Source of the DNA: Pseudobdellovibrionaceae bacterium
GTDB lineage: Bacteria > Bdellovibrionota > Bdellovibrionia > Bdellovibrionales > JAGQZY01
NCBI GenBank assembly: GCA_020635085.1
Contig: JACKAL010000006.1
Coordinates: 60,920-124,919 of the forward strand
Length of the DNA stretch: 64,000 nucleotides
Direction of reading: 5' to 3'
The notes beneath the pieces were generated by a model that was not told the DNA's origin, did no database searches, and was given only the letters and a program-made list of their open reading frames with translations. Position numbers and translations under genes: made by a program. This document shows, piece by piece, positions 26,320 through 34,932 of the stretch; within the stretch, counting starts at the first letter, position 1; every line of letters begins with the position of its first letter.

Positions 26320-26634
26320 TGTATTTCAAACTCAGAGCAATTTTATTTTTTTAACGCACTGATTTCATCCATTGTTATAATTTTGTGCTATTGTTTTATG
26401 TCTTCAGCTAAAAAGGAAAACGTTGGAGAGTATAATATTTATCGTGCCACAAATTTATTGACTGATTTTTTCCAAATAAAGTGATCGTGTCCTCTAGAGT
26501 TTATCTTCTTTAATGGCTTGCGCTGTCTATTTTATAGACAGGCCTACTTTTTTTACAGATTATTTTTATTGAATGGAATTGTGCATTCATACTGTGTGAT
26601 ATTTGTTTTTCTATATTTTAATAAGGAGAGCTCT
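26320..26634 (+). other. Intergenic gap with a terminator-like hairpin at 26523-26554
   Basis: About 315 bases with no gene. CTGTCTAT/ATAGACAG with a 3-base loop (26523-26541) is followed six bases later by a T7 run (26548-26554), a plausible plus-strand terminator or attenuator ahead of the small exported-protein gene. The rest is AT-rich promoter-like sequence. Confidence 0.5.
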
Positions 26635-26997
26635 ATGAAAACAGTAATGTTTTGTGTTTTAGTTCTTGGATTTGGTGTGGTTCATGCTGATGAGATTGCG
26701 TGTACTCTTTCTAATGGAAAAGAGTCTACAAAAGCAGTGGCAACACTACCCACAGATGGTGACTACATTCTCTCTGAGGGGGTTGTAGACGAGGATTTAA
26801 GTTTTAATATGCAGGTGAGTTGCGAAGAGGAGCAAGACTCTTGTGAGGTTGTGTTCTCAGTAGACTCTAAAAAGGCCGGGGACGAGCTCGTTAGCGACGG
26901 TATAAGCGTATCAAAAAAACAAGACTCTGGAATCTACAGAATTGACACGGATGCAGGCGGGGAGTATGGATTTTCTTGCAAATATATAGAAAAGTAA
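26635..26997 (+). CDS. Small exported protein of unknown function
   Basis: The ATG at 26635 follows AAGGAGAG at the ideal distance and gives a 120-aa protein with a clear signal peptide (MKTVMFCVLVLGFGVVHA, cleaved before DE). The mature part is small, acidic and beta-rich with four Cys (IACTLS, VSCEEE, DSCEVV, FSCKY), probably two disulfides in the periplasm or outside the cell. No family is recognised. A related C-terminal fragment lies on the opposite strand at 25857-26027, so the gene appears to have been duplicated. A strong terminator follows. Confidence 0.8.
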   Translation: MKTVMFCVLVLGFGVVHADEIACTLSNGKESTKAVATLPTDGDYILSEGVVDEDLSFNMQVSCEEEQDSCEVVFSVDSKKAGDELVSDGISVSKKQDSGIYRIDTDAGGEYGFSCKYIEK

Positions 26998-27022
26998 GAT
27001 GTGTTATAAAATTTAAGTCTTT

Positions 27023-27053
27023 AAAAAGGATCGCATAATAGCGATCCTTTTTT
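27023..27053. terminator. Bidirectional rho-independent terminator
   Basis: AAAAAGGATCGC and GCGATCCTTTTT form a 12-bp stem with a 6-base loop ATAATA, A-rich on one side and T-rich on the other. It lies between convergent genes: 26 bases after the small exported protein and about 100 bases after the HEPN gene stop. Confidence 0.85.
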
Positions 27054-27154
27054 ATTTTTAGAAGAGTTGGCAGAGGTGCTGACTTGGATCGGCCAAATAA
27101 GAAATAAGTAGTCCAATCTTCATAATTTTTTCCGTCACCAGCAGCAGACAATTT

Positions 27155-27598
27155 TTATTTTCGCGATTCCTTATGGTTTTTTAAAAGCCAAGTTTTTACT
27201 TCTTTTTTCAAATCCTCACAAAACTTCAATAATTCTTTAACTTCTTCAGCGCTAATGTTCCCTGCAAAATCGTATTCTGTTTCATTTCGTTTTTTGCGGC
27301 AAGCATCCAAGTAATCAGCATCTGCACTGTATTTTTCTCCTAAAATAAGCGGCAAGCTCTGTAATGTCCTATAATGTGCCAAATTCTTTTCGGCACGATA
27401 GCCTGAGCTATGCAAAAGAATCGTACAAAGTTTTAGAGCAGCATTGTAGCCTATACCAAATTTCCAATCATCTGATAGGCCCTTAACAGAAACATCTTTT
27501 AGATCGCGCTCCACAATTTCAAAAAGATTATCGATCTCTTCATTTGTTGACTTATGAGGACGCAACCAACCATTTTTAGACCAGTTAGCTAATGACAT
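27155..27598 (-). CDS. HEPN-domain protein (probable toxin RNase of a HEPN/MNT pair)
   Basis: A four-helix HEPN protein of 147 aa from ATG 27598, preceded by TTGGAG. The conserved block SSGYRAEKNLAHYRTLQSLP and the loop CRKKRNETEYD match the HEPN group with an RKxRNxxEYD loop. A strict Rx4-6H catalytic pattern is not present in that loop (the usual His position holds Glu or Thr), so RNase activity is uncertain. The gene overlaps the end of the nucleotidyltransferase gene by 14 bases, typical of HEPN/MNT toxin-antitoxin operons. Confidence 0.78.
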   Translation of the reverse strand: MSLANWSKNGWLRPHKSTNEEIDNLFEIVERDLKDVSVKGLSDDWKFGIGYNAALKLCTILLHSSGYRAEKNLAHYRTLQSLPLILGEKYSADADYLDACRKKRNETEYDFAGNISAEEVKELLKFCEDLKKEVKTWLLKNHKESRK

Positions 27599-28175
27599 TT
27601 TCATCTCCAACTAGAAAAATCTTTTTTTCCCTAAAAACCGTACGAATGAAATGGTCTTTATTTTTTAATTTATCTTTCCATGATTTTAAAGAAAAAATAT
27701 GTGGATTAATTTCACGCTGAGTTTTATTGGTTAATTCTTTAAAGAGAGACGACAGACTACGGAGTCCAACATCACCAATGATAATCAAATCAATGTCACT
27801 ATGAGATTTTTCTCTGCCTTTTGCAAAAGATCCAAAAATAAAAGCACACTCTATTCCTTTAAGTTGAAGTAACCTTTCTCTCAATCTTTCCACAATACCA
27901 GATGTTTTTTCTACTAATCCACAAATTTCTCTATAAAGGGGATGTTCAATATTTGCTATAAAATAAAGTCGATTCCCATCTTTTCTCGCCACTATCAAAT
28001 CTAGTTTTTTTAAATTAGCAATTTCCTTTTGAATTGTTCCAATAGATAGTCCTGATTGCCTTTGTAAATCCCGCAAGTAACTTGATGACTGATCCCCATT
28101 AAACAATAAACGGAAAATCTCAGCTCGCGCATGGCTTGATAGCAATTGACTGAGTAAATTTGATTGTATGCCCAT
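27585..28175 (-). CDS. Minimal nucleotidyltransferase with N-terminal winged helix (MNT antitoxin)
   Basis: Partner of the HEPN protein. The 196-aa product has an N-terminal winged helix-turn-helix (residues about 15-75: SSYLRDLQRQSGLSIGTIQK, then a wing ending DGNRLYFIAN) and a C-terminal Pol-beta-like nucleotidyltransferase with FIFGSFAKGREKSHSDIDL (Gly115-Ser116, Asp127, Asp129). MNT antitoxins can silence HEPN toxins by AMPylation. The ATG at 28175 is chosen because the upstream reading runs into a tRNA gene. The start codon lies inside a palindromic operator candidate, so the winged helix probably mediates autoregulation. Confidence 0.82.
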   Translation of the reverse strand: MGIQSNLLSQLLSSHARAEIFRLLFNGDQSSSYLRDLQRQSGLSIGTIQKEIANLKKLDLIVARKDGNRLYFIANIEHPLYREICGLVEKTSGIVERLRERLLQLKGIECAFIFGSFAKGREKSHSDIDLIIIGDVGLRSLSSLFKELTNKTQREINPHIFSLKSWKDKLKNKDHFIRTVFREKKIFLVGDENVIS

Positions 28176-28206
28176 AGAATACAATTGTATGCTATAAGCA
28201 TACAAT
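28163..28206. promoter_or_regulatory. Double palindromic operator candidate at the MNT/HEPN promoter
   Basis: Two palindromes overlap end to end: ATTGTAT-N9-ATACAAT (28163-28185), with the MNT start codon in its spacer, and ATTGTATGC-N5-GCATACAAT (28184-28206). They share the half-site ATTGTAT, and their centres are 21 bp apart, two turns of the helix. The antitoxin has a winged helix, so this is the expected layout for cooperative autorepression. Confidence 0.7.
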
Positions 28207-28290
28207 TTGAAAGATGGAAAAATTGAACTAGATCTTCGACCATCCGTGACTATTTTTTTGTTTATTTTTAGAAATCTCAGGGACGATAAA

Positions 28291-28367
28291 TGGTCTGCCC
28301 GACTGGATTTGAACCAGCGACCTCTTGCACCCCAAGCAAGTGCTCTACCAAGCTGAGCCACGGGCAG
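28291..28367 (-). tRNA. tRNA-Pro (anticodon GGG), CCA encoded
   Basis: Read on the minus strand the 77 bases fold as a full cloverleaf: acceptor CTGCCCG/CGGGCAG, D-stem GCTC/GAGC, anticodon arm CTTGC-TTGGGGT-GCAAG with anticodon GGG, T-arm GCTGG-TTCAAAT-CCAGT, discriminator A and encoded CCA at 28291-28293. The HEPN/MNT module lies downstream of its 3' end on the same strand. Confidence 0.93.
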
Positions 28368-28454
28368 CCAAAGAGCCGAAATGTCGCGCTTTTAGATCCT
28401 GATGTCAATGACTTAGACCTTGTGCCCAAAACGCATGCAAGGTACATTGATAAA

Positions 28455-29648
28455 ATGCATAAAACACACAAGCCGACTTTTAATCAGAGTCGTGCAACGT
28501 TACTAGTGGCTGCGAATAGCATTGGAACGGGTATTTTCACAACCACAGGCTTTTTACTTGCTGACCTCAAATCACCTTGGCTCGTCCTATCAGTTTGGAT
28601 TTTGGGAGCTGTTTATTCTTTGTTGGGGGTTTTTAGTTATGCCACACTTCACCAAGTTTTTCCCGGCTCAGGTGGGGAGTACCATTTTTTATCAAAAGCC
28701 TTTCACCCCTATGTTGGTGTGGGTGCGGGCTTTGTTACGATTGTAGCAGGGTTTACCGCGCCTCTAGCTGCTGCGAGCATGGCCTTTAGTGTTTATTTCT
28801 TAAGAGCTGTACCACTGAATATTTCATCTACAGGACTGGCGGTGCTGGTCATGAGCTTTGTATTTCTGTTTCATTTTATCTCTCATCAAAAGGGTATGCG
28901 TTGGCATGATCTTTTTGTTTATGGAAAGCTATTGTTCTTTTTTCTTTTAATAGGCATTTGTTTTTTTGTTGCTGATTGGCAGTGGCCGCAGACAACAGAA
29001 TCATTTTCGATTTGGACGTATGCGCGTTCTTTTTTCTGGGTTGCTTATGCCTATTCTGGGTGGAATGCCGTTTATTATATAGCCAGCGAACTCACAACCA
29101 ATGAGTCTAATGTCAATCGCGCCTCTTATCTGGGAACGAGTTTAGTGAGCATTTTATATGTCGTGCTTAATGTTCCACTTTTATTCGGTATGAACACACA
29201 ACGTCTCGAAGGAGTTGCTGAGGTGATGGCAGTTTATTTTGCCGCAACAACGGGTTATTCAGTCGAGAGAAGCGTATCTTTTATTATTGCCATGGGTTTG
29301 ATTTCGACAATGTCCGCTTTTTTGTTGATCGTTCCTCGCATTTATTCGCGAATGGCAGAGGATAAAATTTTACCAGAGTTTTTTTATTTTCTACCGGGAC
29401 ATCATCCACGTCGTGTGTTTTTTGTACAATACGTATCGACCATCATCGTAATAGTCTTTATCGATTTTGCGACGATGTTACATTATGCTGGATTCGTATT
29501 AACTGTATGCTCTTTTTTTTCGGTTGCAGGGCTATATTTTGCGCGAAAGATTCATTTGTCTTGGTTGCAGTACATGGGAACAATAATTTATGTAGTGATA
29601 ACGGCTCTATTAATTTTACTCGGTGGTCCCTGGTTTGCGAACAACTAG
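28455..29648 (+). CDS. APC-superfamily amino acid transporter
   Basis: Inner-membrane amino acid permease or antiporter. From ATG 28455 the 397-aa protein starts with a short cytoplasmic segment and then the APC signature LLVAANSIGTGIFTTTGFLL (helix 1 with the GxGIF break), followed by PGSGGEYHFLSKAF (helix 3 start) and about ten further hydrophobic segments. YAYSGWNAVYYIASEL is the conserved helix 6 region. Upstream in-frame codons cross the antisense of tRNA-Pro and are not coding. It is slightly short for the family (usually 430-480 aa). Substrate unknown. No ribosome-binding site is obvious. Confidence 0.85.
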   Translation: MHKTHKPTFNQSRATLLVAANSIGTGIFTTTGFLLADLKSPWLVLSVWILGAVYSLLGVFSYATLHQVFPGSGGEYHFLSKAFHPYVGVGAGFVTIVAGFTAPLAAASMAFSVYFLRAVPLNISSTGLAVLVMSFVFLFHFISHQKGMRWHDLFVYGKLLFFFLLIGICFFVADWQWPQTTESFSIWTYARSFFWVAYAYSGWNAVYYIASELTTNESNVNRASYLGTSLVSILYVVLNVPLLFGMNTQRLEGVAEVMAVYFAATTGYSVERSVSFIIAMGLISTMSAFLLIVPRIYSRMAEDKILPEFFYFLPGHHPRRVFFVQYVSTIIVIVFIDFATMLHYAGFVLTVCSFFSVAGLYFARKIHLSWLQYMGTIIYVVITALLILLGGPWFANN

Positions 29649-30092
29649 GGCGTTGATTTACTTTGTTGTGGTATTACGACAGGAAGCGTCTGAATTCTCG
29701 GTTGAAGAAAAGAATTTTTTACAATTAAGGTCTTTGCATCAATACAGAAGTGCAAAGAGAATATTGCAAAGTGGTTGCGACGCCAGAAGGTGGGTGGCGC
29801 CTTGCCAATCCCGCATTTGCTGTAGGTATTTGCTGAGTGAGTATGGGTAAATATGCGAAAATACGTGGGAAGCTCTGCCTGAATAAAGCAGACTTTACCA
29901 AGCACAGAGGTAAATACTCGCTTAAAGCGCGGCGCAACATGAGTGTGAATTGAGAGTTTCTTTTTCCTAGAAAGGCATAGAGCTCATTACATAAGTTCTC
30001 CATATAAGTTCCATTGCTTTTTTTTATTATACTTTTTGGCATTAAACCCATAAAAGGAGGGCAGAATTAATGGATTCTACCCAGGGGGGGAA
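29649..30092. other. Intergenic gap before the subtilisin gene
   Basis: About 444 bases. Open frames of up to about 108 codons exist on both strands, but none has a ribosome-binding site, signal peptide or family resemblance. No strong hairpin or repeat was noticed. The end (30061-30092) holds the G-rich ribosome-binding region of the protease gene. Confidence 0.5.
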
Positions 30093-33000
30093 ATGAATAA
30101 AGGTCTACGTATTCTTCTAGTTATTTGTGTGGCGACAGCGGCCGGGTGCTCTCGTAGTAAATCCAATATCGTCAACAAAAAGGGAGAACCGATCATCAGT
30201 GATCAGTTCGATACAGAAGAAGTGAAGTTTCCCAAGGGAGAGCCTTTATTCGTTACTTTAATTCAGCTAAAAAATCCGGCGCTTCTTTCACAACTAAAAG
30301 TAGATGCTAATGGTAAAAAATCAGTAGATCCTGCGTTAAAGGCGGCTATCACAGAGGAGCAACAACAGCTCGAAAGTGCTTTAAAGAAAATCTCACCAGA
30401 TGTTCAGGTACTTTATCGTTATCACATGGTTCTAAATGCCTTGGCGGTAGAAGCTCCGCAAAAATATGCAGAACAGATCAACAATCTTGATGTGCAGTAC
30501 ATCGAAGCGGATGAGCGTTTTTCTTTACCTAAAATCAATCAAGAAGAAAAGTCGCTCATGGATGCTATCGATATAGTCAAAAATAATTCTATAACGTTTA
30601 TTGGTGCTGGTGAAGTTCATGACAAGTTAAAGGTTAAAGATACCAGTGGGCAGTTGGTACCAGTTCGTGGTCAGGGCATCAAAGTAGGAGTGATTGATAC
30701 AGGGATCGATTATACACATAAAATGCTTGGTGGCTCAGGAGATGTCGGTATCTTTAAATCAATCAATAGTGATGGGGACACGAATTTTTTTCCTACAACT
30801 CGCGTGGTTGGTGGCTATGACTTTGTTGGGGGCCGTTTCGATACTCGTTCACCAATCTACACAGACAAAGTACCTAATCCAGATAAAAATCCCCTCGATC
30901 GCTCGGGGCATGGCACACACGTGTCTGGAACAATTGGTGGACGTGGTGATGGTGTCAATACATACGATGGGGCAGCGCCTGACGTCGATCTCTATGCCTT
31001 AAAAGTATTTGGTGATAATGGTGGCTCAACAAACGATACCAGCATTATTGCAGCACTCGAATATGCCGCAGATCCGAATGGTGATATGGATCCAAGCGAT
31101 CATTTAAACGTCGTGAATTTATCTCTTGGAGGCGATTACGGAAAACCCCATTCGCTTTATAATGAAGCGATAACCAATTTAACTATTGGTGGCACATTAG
31201 CATCTATGTCAGCAGGAAATTCAGGTGCTGTACCAAGTATTGTTGGTGCACCGAGCACTGCAGATGATGCTTTATCTGTTGCTGCTTCTGTTGATGGTAT
31301 GTTTAAAAATTGGCACTTCCCAGCTGTCCAATTTACAATGCAAGCTAATCCTAAAGTTTTAGCGGAGGCGGTAGAGGGAGCTATAACAAAACCCATTAAA
31401 GATGTTGGGAACATTCAAGGAAAACTTGTTTATATTGGCGTGGCTGACCAGGACTTAAGTGTTGATCAATTGGCAACTGTCAAAGGTAATGTGGCTCTTA
31501 TTGATCGCGGTGCTGTTAGCTTTGCAGATAAAATTCGTAGAGCTACCGGTGCAACAGGAATCGTTATGGTCAATAATGACGAAAAGGACCCTTTCATCAT
31601 GGGTGGTGATCCAAAAGATAAATTTGATATTCCTGGAATCATGATTAGTAAAGCATTAGGGCAGGTTTTAAAAGATGAAATGGTCAAGGGCGATGTTCGT
31701 ATCCAATTCTTTCCACAGGAGTTTATTGCTAAGCCTGAGCTTGTAGATAATATCGTTAGTTTCTCCTCTCAGGGGCCGCGCTTGATTGACTCAGCCATAA
31801 AGCCAGAGATTACCGCTCCGGGGTACGCTATTATTTCTGCGGCCATGGGTTCTGGTGATAAAGGTGTTGCTTTTAGTGGAACATCTATGGCGGCACCACA
31901 TATCACAGGTGTCGCAGCATTACTTATGCAGTATCGTCCACATTTAAGTGCACGCCAAATTAAAGCATTGCTCATGAATAATTCGGTACTTATTAAAGAC
32001 AACAAAGGGATGCAGTACCCTGTTTCGCGACAAGGAGCTGGTCGTGTGAATATCTATCGTGCGGCGACTGCGGGACTTGTTTTTTCTGAGCCAGCACTTT
32101 CCCTGGGTGAGGTTCAGGTAGACACCACAAAGTCGATTGTAAAAACACTTACTGTGGAAAATACGGGTGATAGTACTGCTAGTTATTATATCTCAGCGGT
32201 TCAGAACCCTTACATGAAGATAGCACTCAGTAGCAATCAAGTGGTTTTAAATCCTGGAGAAGCAAGAAATATCGATGCTTCTATTTTAATTGATGCGACG
32301 ACAACTCCTTCTGTGGAGTTGAATGCATTTATTGAAATCCGCAAAGATGCTGACGTTGTGGGGCACATACCAGCACTAGCAATTGTAAATAAACTTACGC
32401 AGATGCACTTGGTACAATTGAACGTAAAGGCCTCAGATGCTGCTTCTTCTGCGGGTGCAGATGTTGAAGCCACATTGGTCAACGAAGGGTTTTTGCCAGG
32501 TTCGGCATATCTCTTTAACCTTTTAGGTAAAGATGCACGCAAACCACTGGTATTAGATTCATCCCTTAATTATGTTTGCGACTTGGAAAGTGTCGGTTAC
32601 AGAGTCATTGAACGTGATGGCGAAAAATTTGTACAGTTAGCAATCAAAATTTATAACCCTGTAAATACATGGTCTTTGTGTGATGTTAATGTCTCTTTTG
32701 ACTTTAACAAAGACCAACAAAGTGAGATCGATCTTATCGGAACACAATTGGCAGGTTTGCCTGGCTTTGCAGAAGCGAATGTTTCCGGTTTTTACAGTGC
32801 CATTTTTAATACTGCAAAGCTCAATCAAATTATCGATGAATACCGTAAGCAATTGGCCGCGCAGACAGGAAAACCTGTTGCCTTAGATTTCAAACCGGCT
32901 CTGATTTCGGCGGAGCAGTATAATGTATTTGATCACTCGACGATCGGGTTCCCTGAAATTAAGCTTAAGGACTTACCATCGAGTCAGTTTGATGTGCAGG

Positions 33001-33299
33001 TCGTTGTTTCTGCTAATGGAGGCGAAACGGTTGAAGTAGACGACACATTACAGACCAGCACAGGAAACTGGGTGCATATGGATGTCAGTGCCACTGGCGG
33101 GGCCTACGTGGGCATGCCTGAGGAGGTGAACTTAAATCCTGGTGAATCACAAACATACCTATTTAAAAAAGGATCGAATGTGAAACAGGATTTGGTAACG
33201 TATTTCCCAAGAAATGCGTATGTTATGGATCTTTTAGGGCAGGACACACAGTCTGAAATCAAACCACCACAATATGCGGTAGGTGTGGCAAATCCGTAG
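30093..33299 (+). CDS. Large subtilisin-like (S8) serine protease lipoprotein with PA domain
   Basis: A cell-envelope serine protease of 1068 aa. The signal MNKGLRILLVICVATAAGC has a lipobox with Cys19. An N-terminal propeptide-like domain (to about 150, with YRYHMVLNALAVEA) is followed by the S8 catalytic domain: Asp202 (VIDTGIDYTH), His273 (SGHGTHVSGTIGG) and Ser598 (SGTSMAAPHITG). A PA domain (GNVALIDRGAVSFADKIRRA) is inserted in the usual place. The C-terminal 400 residues hold beta-sandwich repeats (LTVENTGDSTASYYI, NPGEARNI, NPGESQTY) of the kind found in large cell-wall subtilases. It is likely outer-membrane anchored and could act on external proteins. It ends 5 bases from a convergent gene. 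Confidence 0.9.
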   Translation: MNKGLRILLVICVATAAGCSRSKSNIVNKKGEPIISDQFDTEEVKFPKGEPLFVTLIQLKNPALLSQLKVDANGKKSVDPALKAAITEEQQQLESALKKISPDVQVLYRYHMVLNALAVEAPQKYAEQINNLDVQYIEADERFSLPKINQEEKSLMDAIDIVKNNSITFIGAGEVHDKLKVKDTSGQLVPVRGQGIKVGVIDTGIDYTHKMLGGSGDVGIFKSINSDGDTNFFPTTRVVGGYDFVGGRFDTRSPIYTDKVPNPDKNPLDRSGHGTHVSGTIGGRGDGVNTYDGAAPDVDLYALKVFGDNGGSTNDTSIIAALEYAADPNGDMDPSDHLNVVNLSLGGDYGKPHSLYNEAITNLTIGGTLASMSAGNSGAVPSIVGAPSTADDALSVAASVDGMFKNWHFPAVQFTMQANPKVLAEAVEGAITKPIKDVGNIQGKLVYIGVADQDLSVDQLATVKGNVALIDRGAVSFADKIRRATGATGIVMVNNDEKDPFIMGGDPKDKFDIPGIMISKALGQVLKDEMVKGDVRIQFFPQEFIAKPELVDNIVSFSSQGPRLIDSAIKPEITAPGYAIISAAMGSGDKGVAFSGTSMAAPHITGVAALLMQYRPHLSARQIKALLMNNSVLIKDNKGMQYPVSRQGAGRVNIYRAATAGLVFSEPALSLGEVQVDTTKSIVKTLTVENTGDSTASYYISAVQNPYMKIALSSNQVVLNPGEARNIDASILIDATTTPSVELNAFIEIRKDADVVGHIPALAIVNKLTQMHLVQLNVKASDAASSAGADVEATLVNEGFLPGSAYLFNLLGKDARKPLVLDSSLNYVCDLESVGYRVIERDGEKFVQLAIKIYNPVNTWSLCDVNVSFDFNKDQQSEIDLIGTQLAGLPGFAEANVSGFYSAIFNTAKLNQIIDEYRKQLAAQTGKPVALDFKPALISAEQYNVFDHSTIGFPEIKLKDLPSSQFDVQVVVSANGGETVEVDDTLQTSTGNWVHMDVSATGGAYVGMPEEVNLNPGESQTYLFKKGSNVKQDLVTYFPRNAYVMDLLGQDTQSEIKPPQYAVGVANP

Positions 33300-33304
33300 T
33301 TCAA

Positions 33305-33751
33305 TTAGTCATTTGATTGATTACGAAGAGGGATGGGTGTTGTTGGCAGTGCTTCTTTCGGTTTATCTAGTTTTACACAACTGATAGCCGCATTTGTGGC
33401 TGTAACAACGCCTGGAGTTTGTGGGGGTATGATATAGTAACAGGCCACCCCAAGCGATGTATCAATGTATCTTTCTGGTTTGGTGTCTGAGCTCGGGCGC
33501 CGAGATAGTCTCTCTTGAATTGTACTTCCTTGCACAATATCGACGTATTTGAGTGCCGAAGGATTATCACTATCTACAGATTTTGTGGGGAGCTCTGCGG
33601 GATCAGATTTAGGTAGTTGCAGTTCTTCTTCTGTACTCGTGCTGGAGGCCTGAGGGGTTATTGTCGATAAGGTCTCTCCTTCTGCAAAAGACCAAGCGGA
33701 AATAAACAGTAATAAGGAAAATGTAAAAATAGGAAATAAAGTTTTTTTCAT
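33305..33751 (-). CDS. Small exported hypothetical protein
   Basis: Not recognised. The 148-aa product has a good signal peptide (KKTLFPIFTFSLLLFISAWSFA, cut before EGE). The mature part is Ser/Thr/Pro-rich and apparently unstructured at first, with a short conserved-looking segment YIDTSLGVACYYIIPP and a second Cys in AISCVKLD, a likely disulfide pair. It starts 8 bases downstream of the stop of the cyclic-nucleotide-binding protein gene and is probably co-transcribed with it. It is convergent with the protease. Confidence 0.65.
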   Translation of the reverse strand: MKKTLFPIFTFSLLLFISAWSFAEGETLSTITPQASSTSTEEELQLPKSDPAELPTKSVDSDNPSALKYVDIVQGSTIQERLSRRPSSDTKPERYIDTSLGVACYYIIPPQTPGVVTATNAAISCVKLDKPKEALPTTPIPLRNQSND

Positions 33752-33759
33752 AAAAGTAG

Positions 33760-34758
33760 TTATGCACTTTCGTCAGAGTTGTTGAAGGTGTAAATAAGCG
33801 TCCAATAATTAAAAAGTTTGGTGACTTCTACGGCATCATAAGAAATCCACACCCCCACATCATCGGCTTGTTTTTCAAAAATAACGCCTTTTTTCATGAG
33901 GCCATCAATGCACGTGGGCGGAAAATTTAAACTGAGATCGAGTTTAGAATTTTTTTGAATATGATCAACATGGACTTTAACAATTCCATCTGAAACTTCT
34001 GCTGCAATTTCTTCATTTTGTCCGTAAAAGGCAAGAATGTGGAGATTAGGTAAATCTTTCTCTTCTACAGCGACCTGTTTACCAGATTCTTTAGCCAAAT
34101 TTTCTTGAAACCAAATAGTGAAATCATAGATTGTGTGTTGATCATGAACAACAATCATCTGTCCATCATCATTCTCAATGATATCTAGCAGGTTGAGAGC
34201 TTTTAGGGCTTTAAGTGCCTTGTTTATTTTTTGTTTATTTTGATGAAAAACCTGAACCAGTACATTGTAAAGTTCTTTGTAGGGAAAAACTTTATTCTCG
34301 TTTTCATCTGTCTCTGCTTTGTAGCAAAGAAGATCTGCGACGGCACAAACTCGTAAGAGCATATGTGGCATGAGCTTATCTTTTGTATCCGAAACGATAT
34401 TTTCTAAATTTTTTATACGAATATTAGCATCGCGTAGCTGAGTATTAATTGTCTTTGTCATCACCTTTAGCCATGCTGGACATGTATTAAACTGTTCCTG
34501 AAGGGCAGCAAAAGGTAGCTCAAATACTTCAGAGGAAATCATAGCTTTAGCGCTTGCAGAACGAGGCTTATTGTCAAAAAACGCCATTTCCCCTAAGAGC
34601 TCGCCATTGACTTTTTCTGAGAGAATAACTTCATCTTCAGAGTTAAAGTTTTTCTTAGTTATAGCAAGACGACCATTTTTAATGATGTACATCGATGTAC
34701 TTAGGTCGCCTTCTCTGAATAGGTACTGGCCACGGTCCACTTTAATCGATTTAGACAT
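33760..34758 (-). CDS. Cyclic nucleotide-binding domain protein with unusual C-terminus
   Basis: Probable cytoplasmic sensor, 332 aa from ATG 34758 (a start at 34779 is also possible). Residues 1-120 form a cNMP-binding domain: GQYLFREGDLSTSMYIIKNG and the phosphate-binding cassette GELLGEMAFFDNKPRSASA with the Gly-Glu and Arg-Ser expected to contact the nucleotide. A helix follows (KTINTQLRDANIRIKNLENI) and then a region around 165-215 with helix-rich KINKALKALKALNLLDII, which may be a winged helix. The last 100 residues (NLHILAFYGQNEE and beyond) are not recognised. A CRP-like regulator is possible but the DNA-binding part does not match the CRP HTH. Confidence 0.75.
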   Translation of the reverse strand: MSKSIKVDRGQYLFREGDLSTSMYIIKNGRLAITKKNFNSEDEVILSEKVNGELLGEMAFFDNKPRSASAKAMISSEVFELPFAALQEQFNTCPAWLKVMTKTINTQLRDANIRIKNLENIVSDTKDKLMPHMLLRVCAVADLLCYKAETDENENKVFPYKELYNVLVQVFHQNKQKINKALKALKALNLLDIIENDDGQMIVVHDQHTIYDFTIWFQENLAKESGKQVAVEEKDLPNLHILAFYGQNEEIAAEVSDGIVKVHVDHIQKNSKLDLSLNFPPTCIDGLMKKGVIFEKQADDVGVWISYDAVEVTKLFNYWTLIYTFNNSDESA

Positions 34759-34932
34759 GGATTTATTATATAATGGCACTTCAAGTATGGAGAAGTTTTT
34801 TTCTTAAATTGATTTCGATCAGTCTGTGTATTAGGAAAAAGCTGGTCCTTGGTGGGGAGAGAGTGCTTATAGTTATCCTTCAAATTAACGGGTTTAGCGA
34901 TATTATCGGCGAAGCGAGAGTAAACACATACA

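Noticed and set aside
28277..28471. Coding frames across 28290-28455 on both strands that appear to extend the APC transporter and the MNT protein
   Set aside because: They run through tRNA-Pro and its antisense; the extra residues are the familiar translation artefact of a tRNA gene, so both proteins were given internal starts.
29645..30051. Minus-strand open frames of 86 and 108 codons in the gap before the subtilisin gene
   Set aside because: Composition unlike the neighbouring genes, overlapping each other in different frames and without translation signals.
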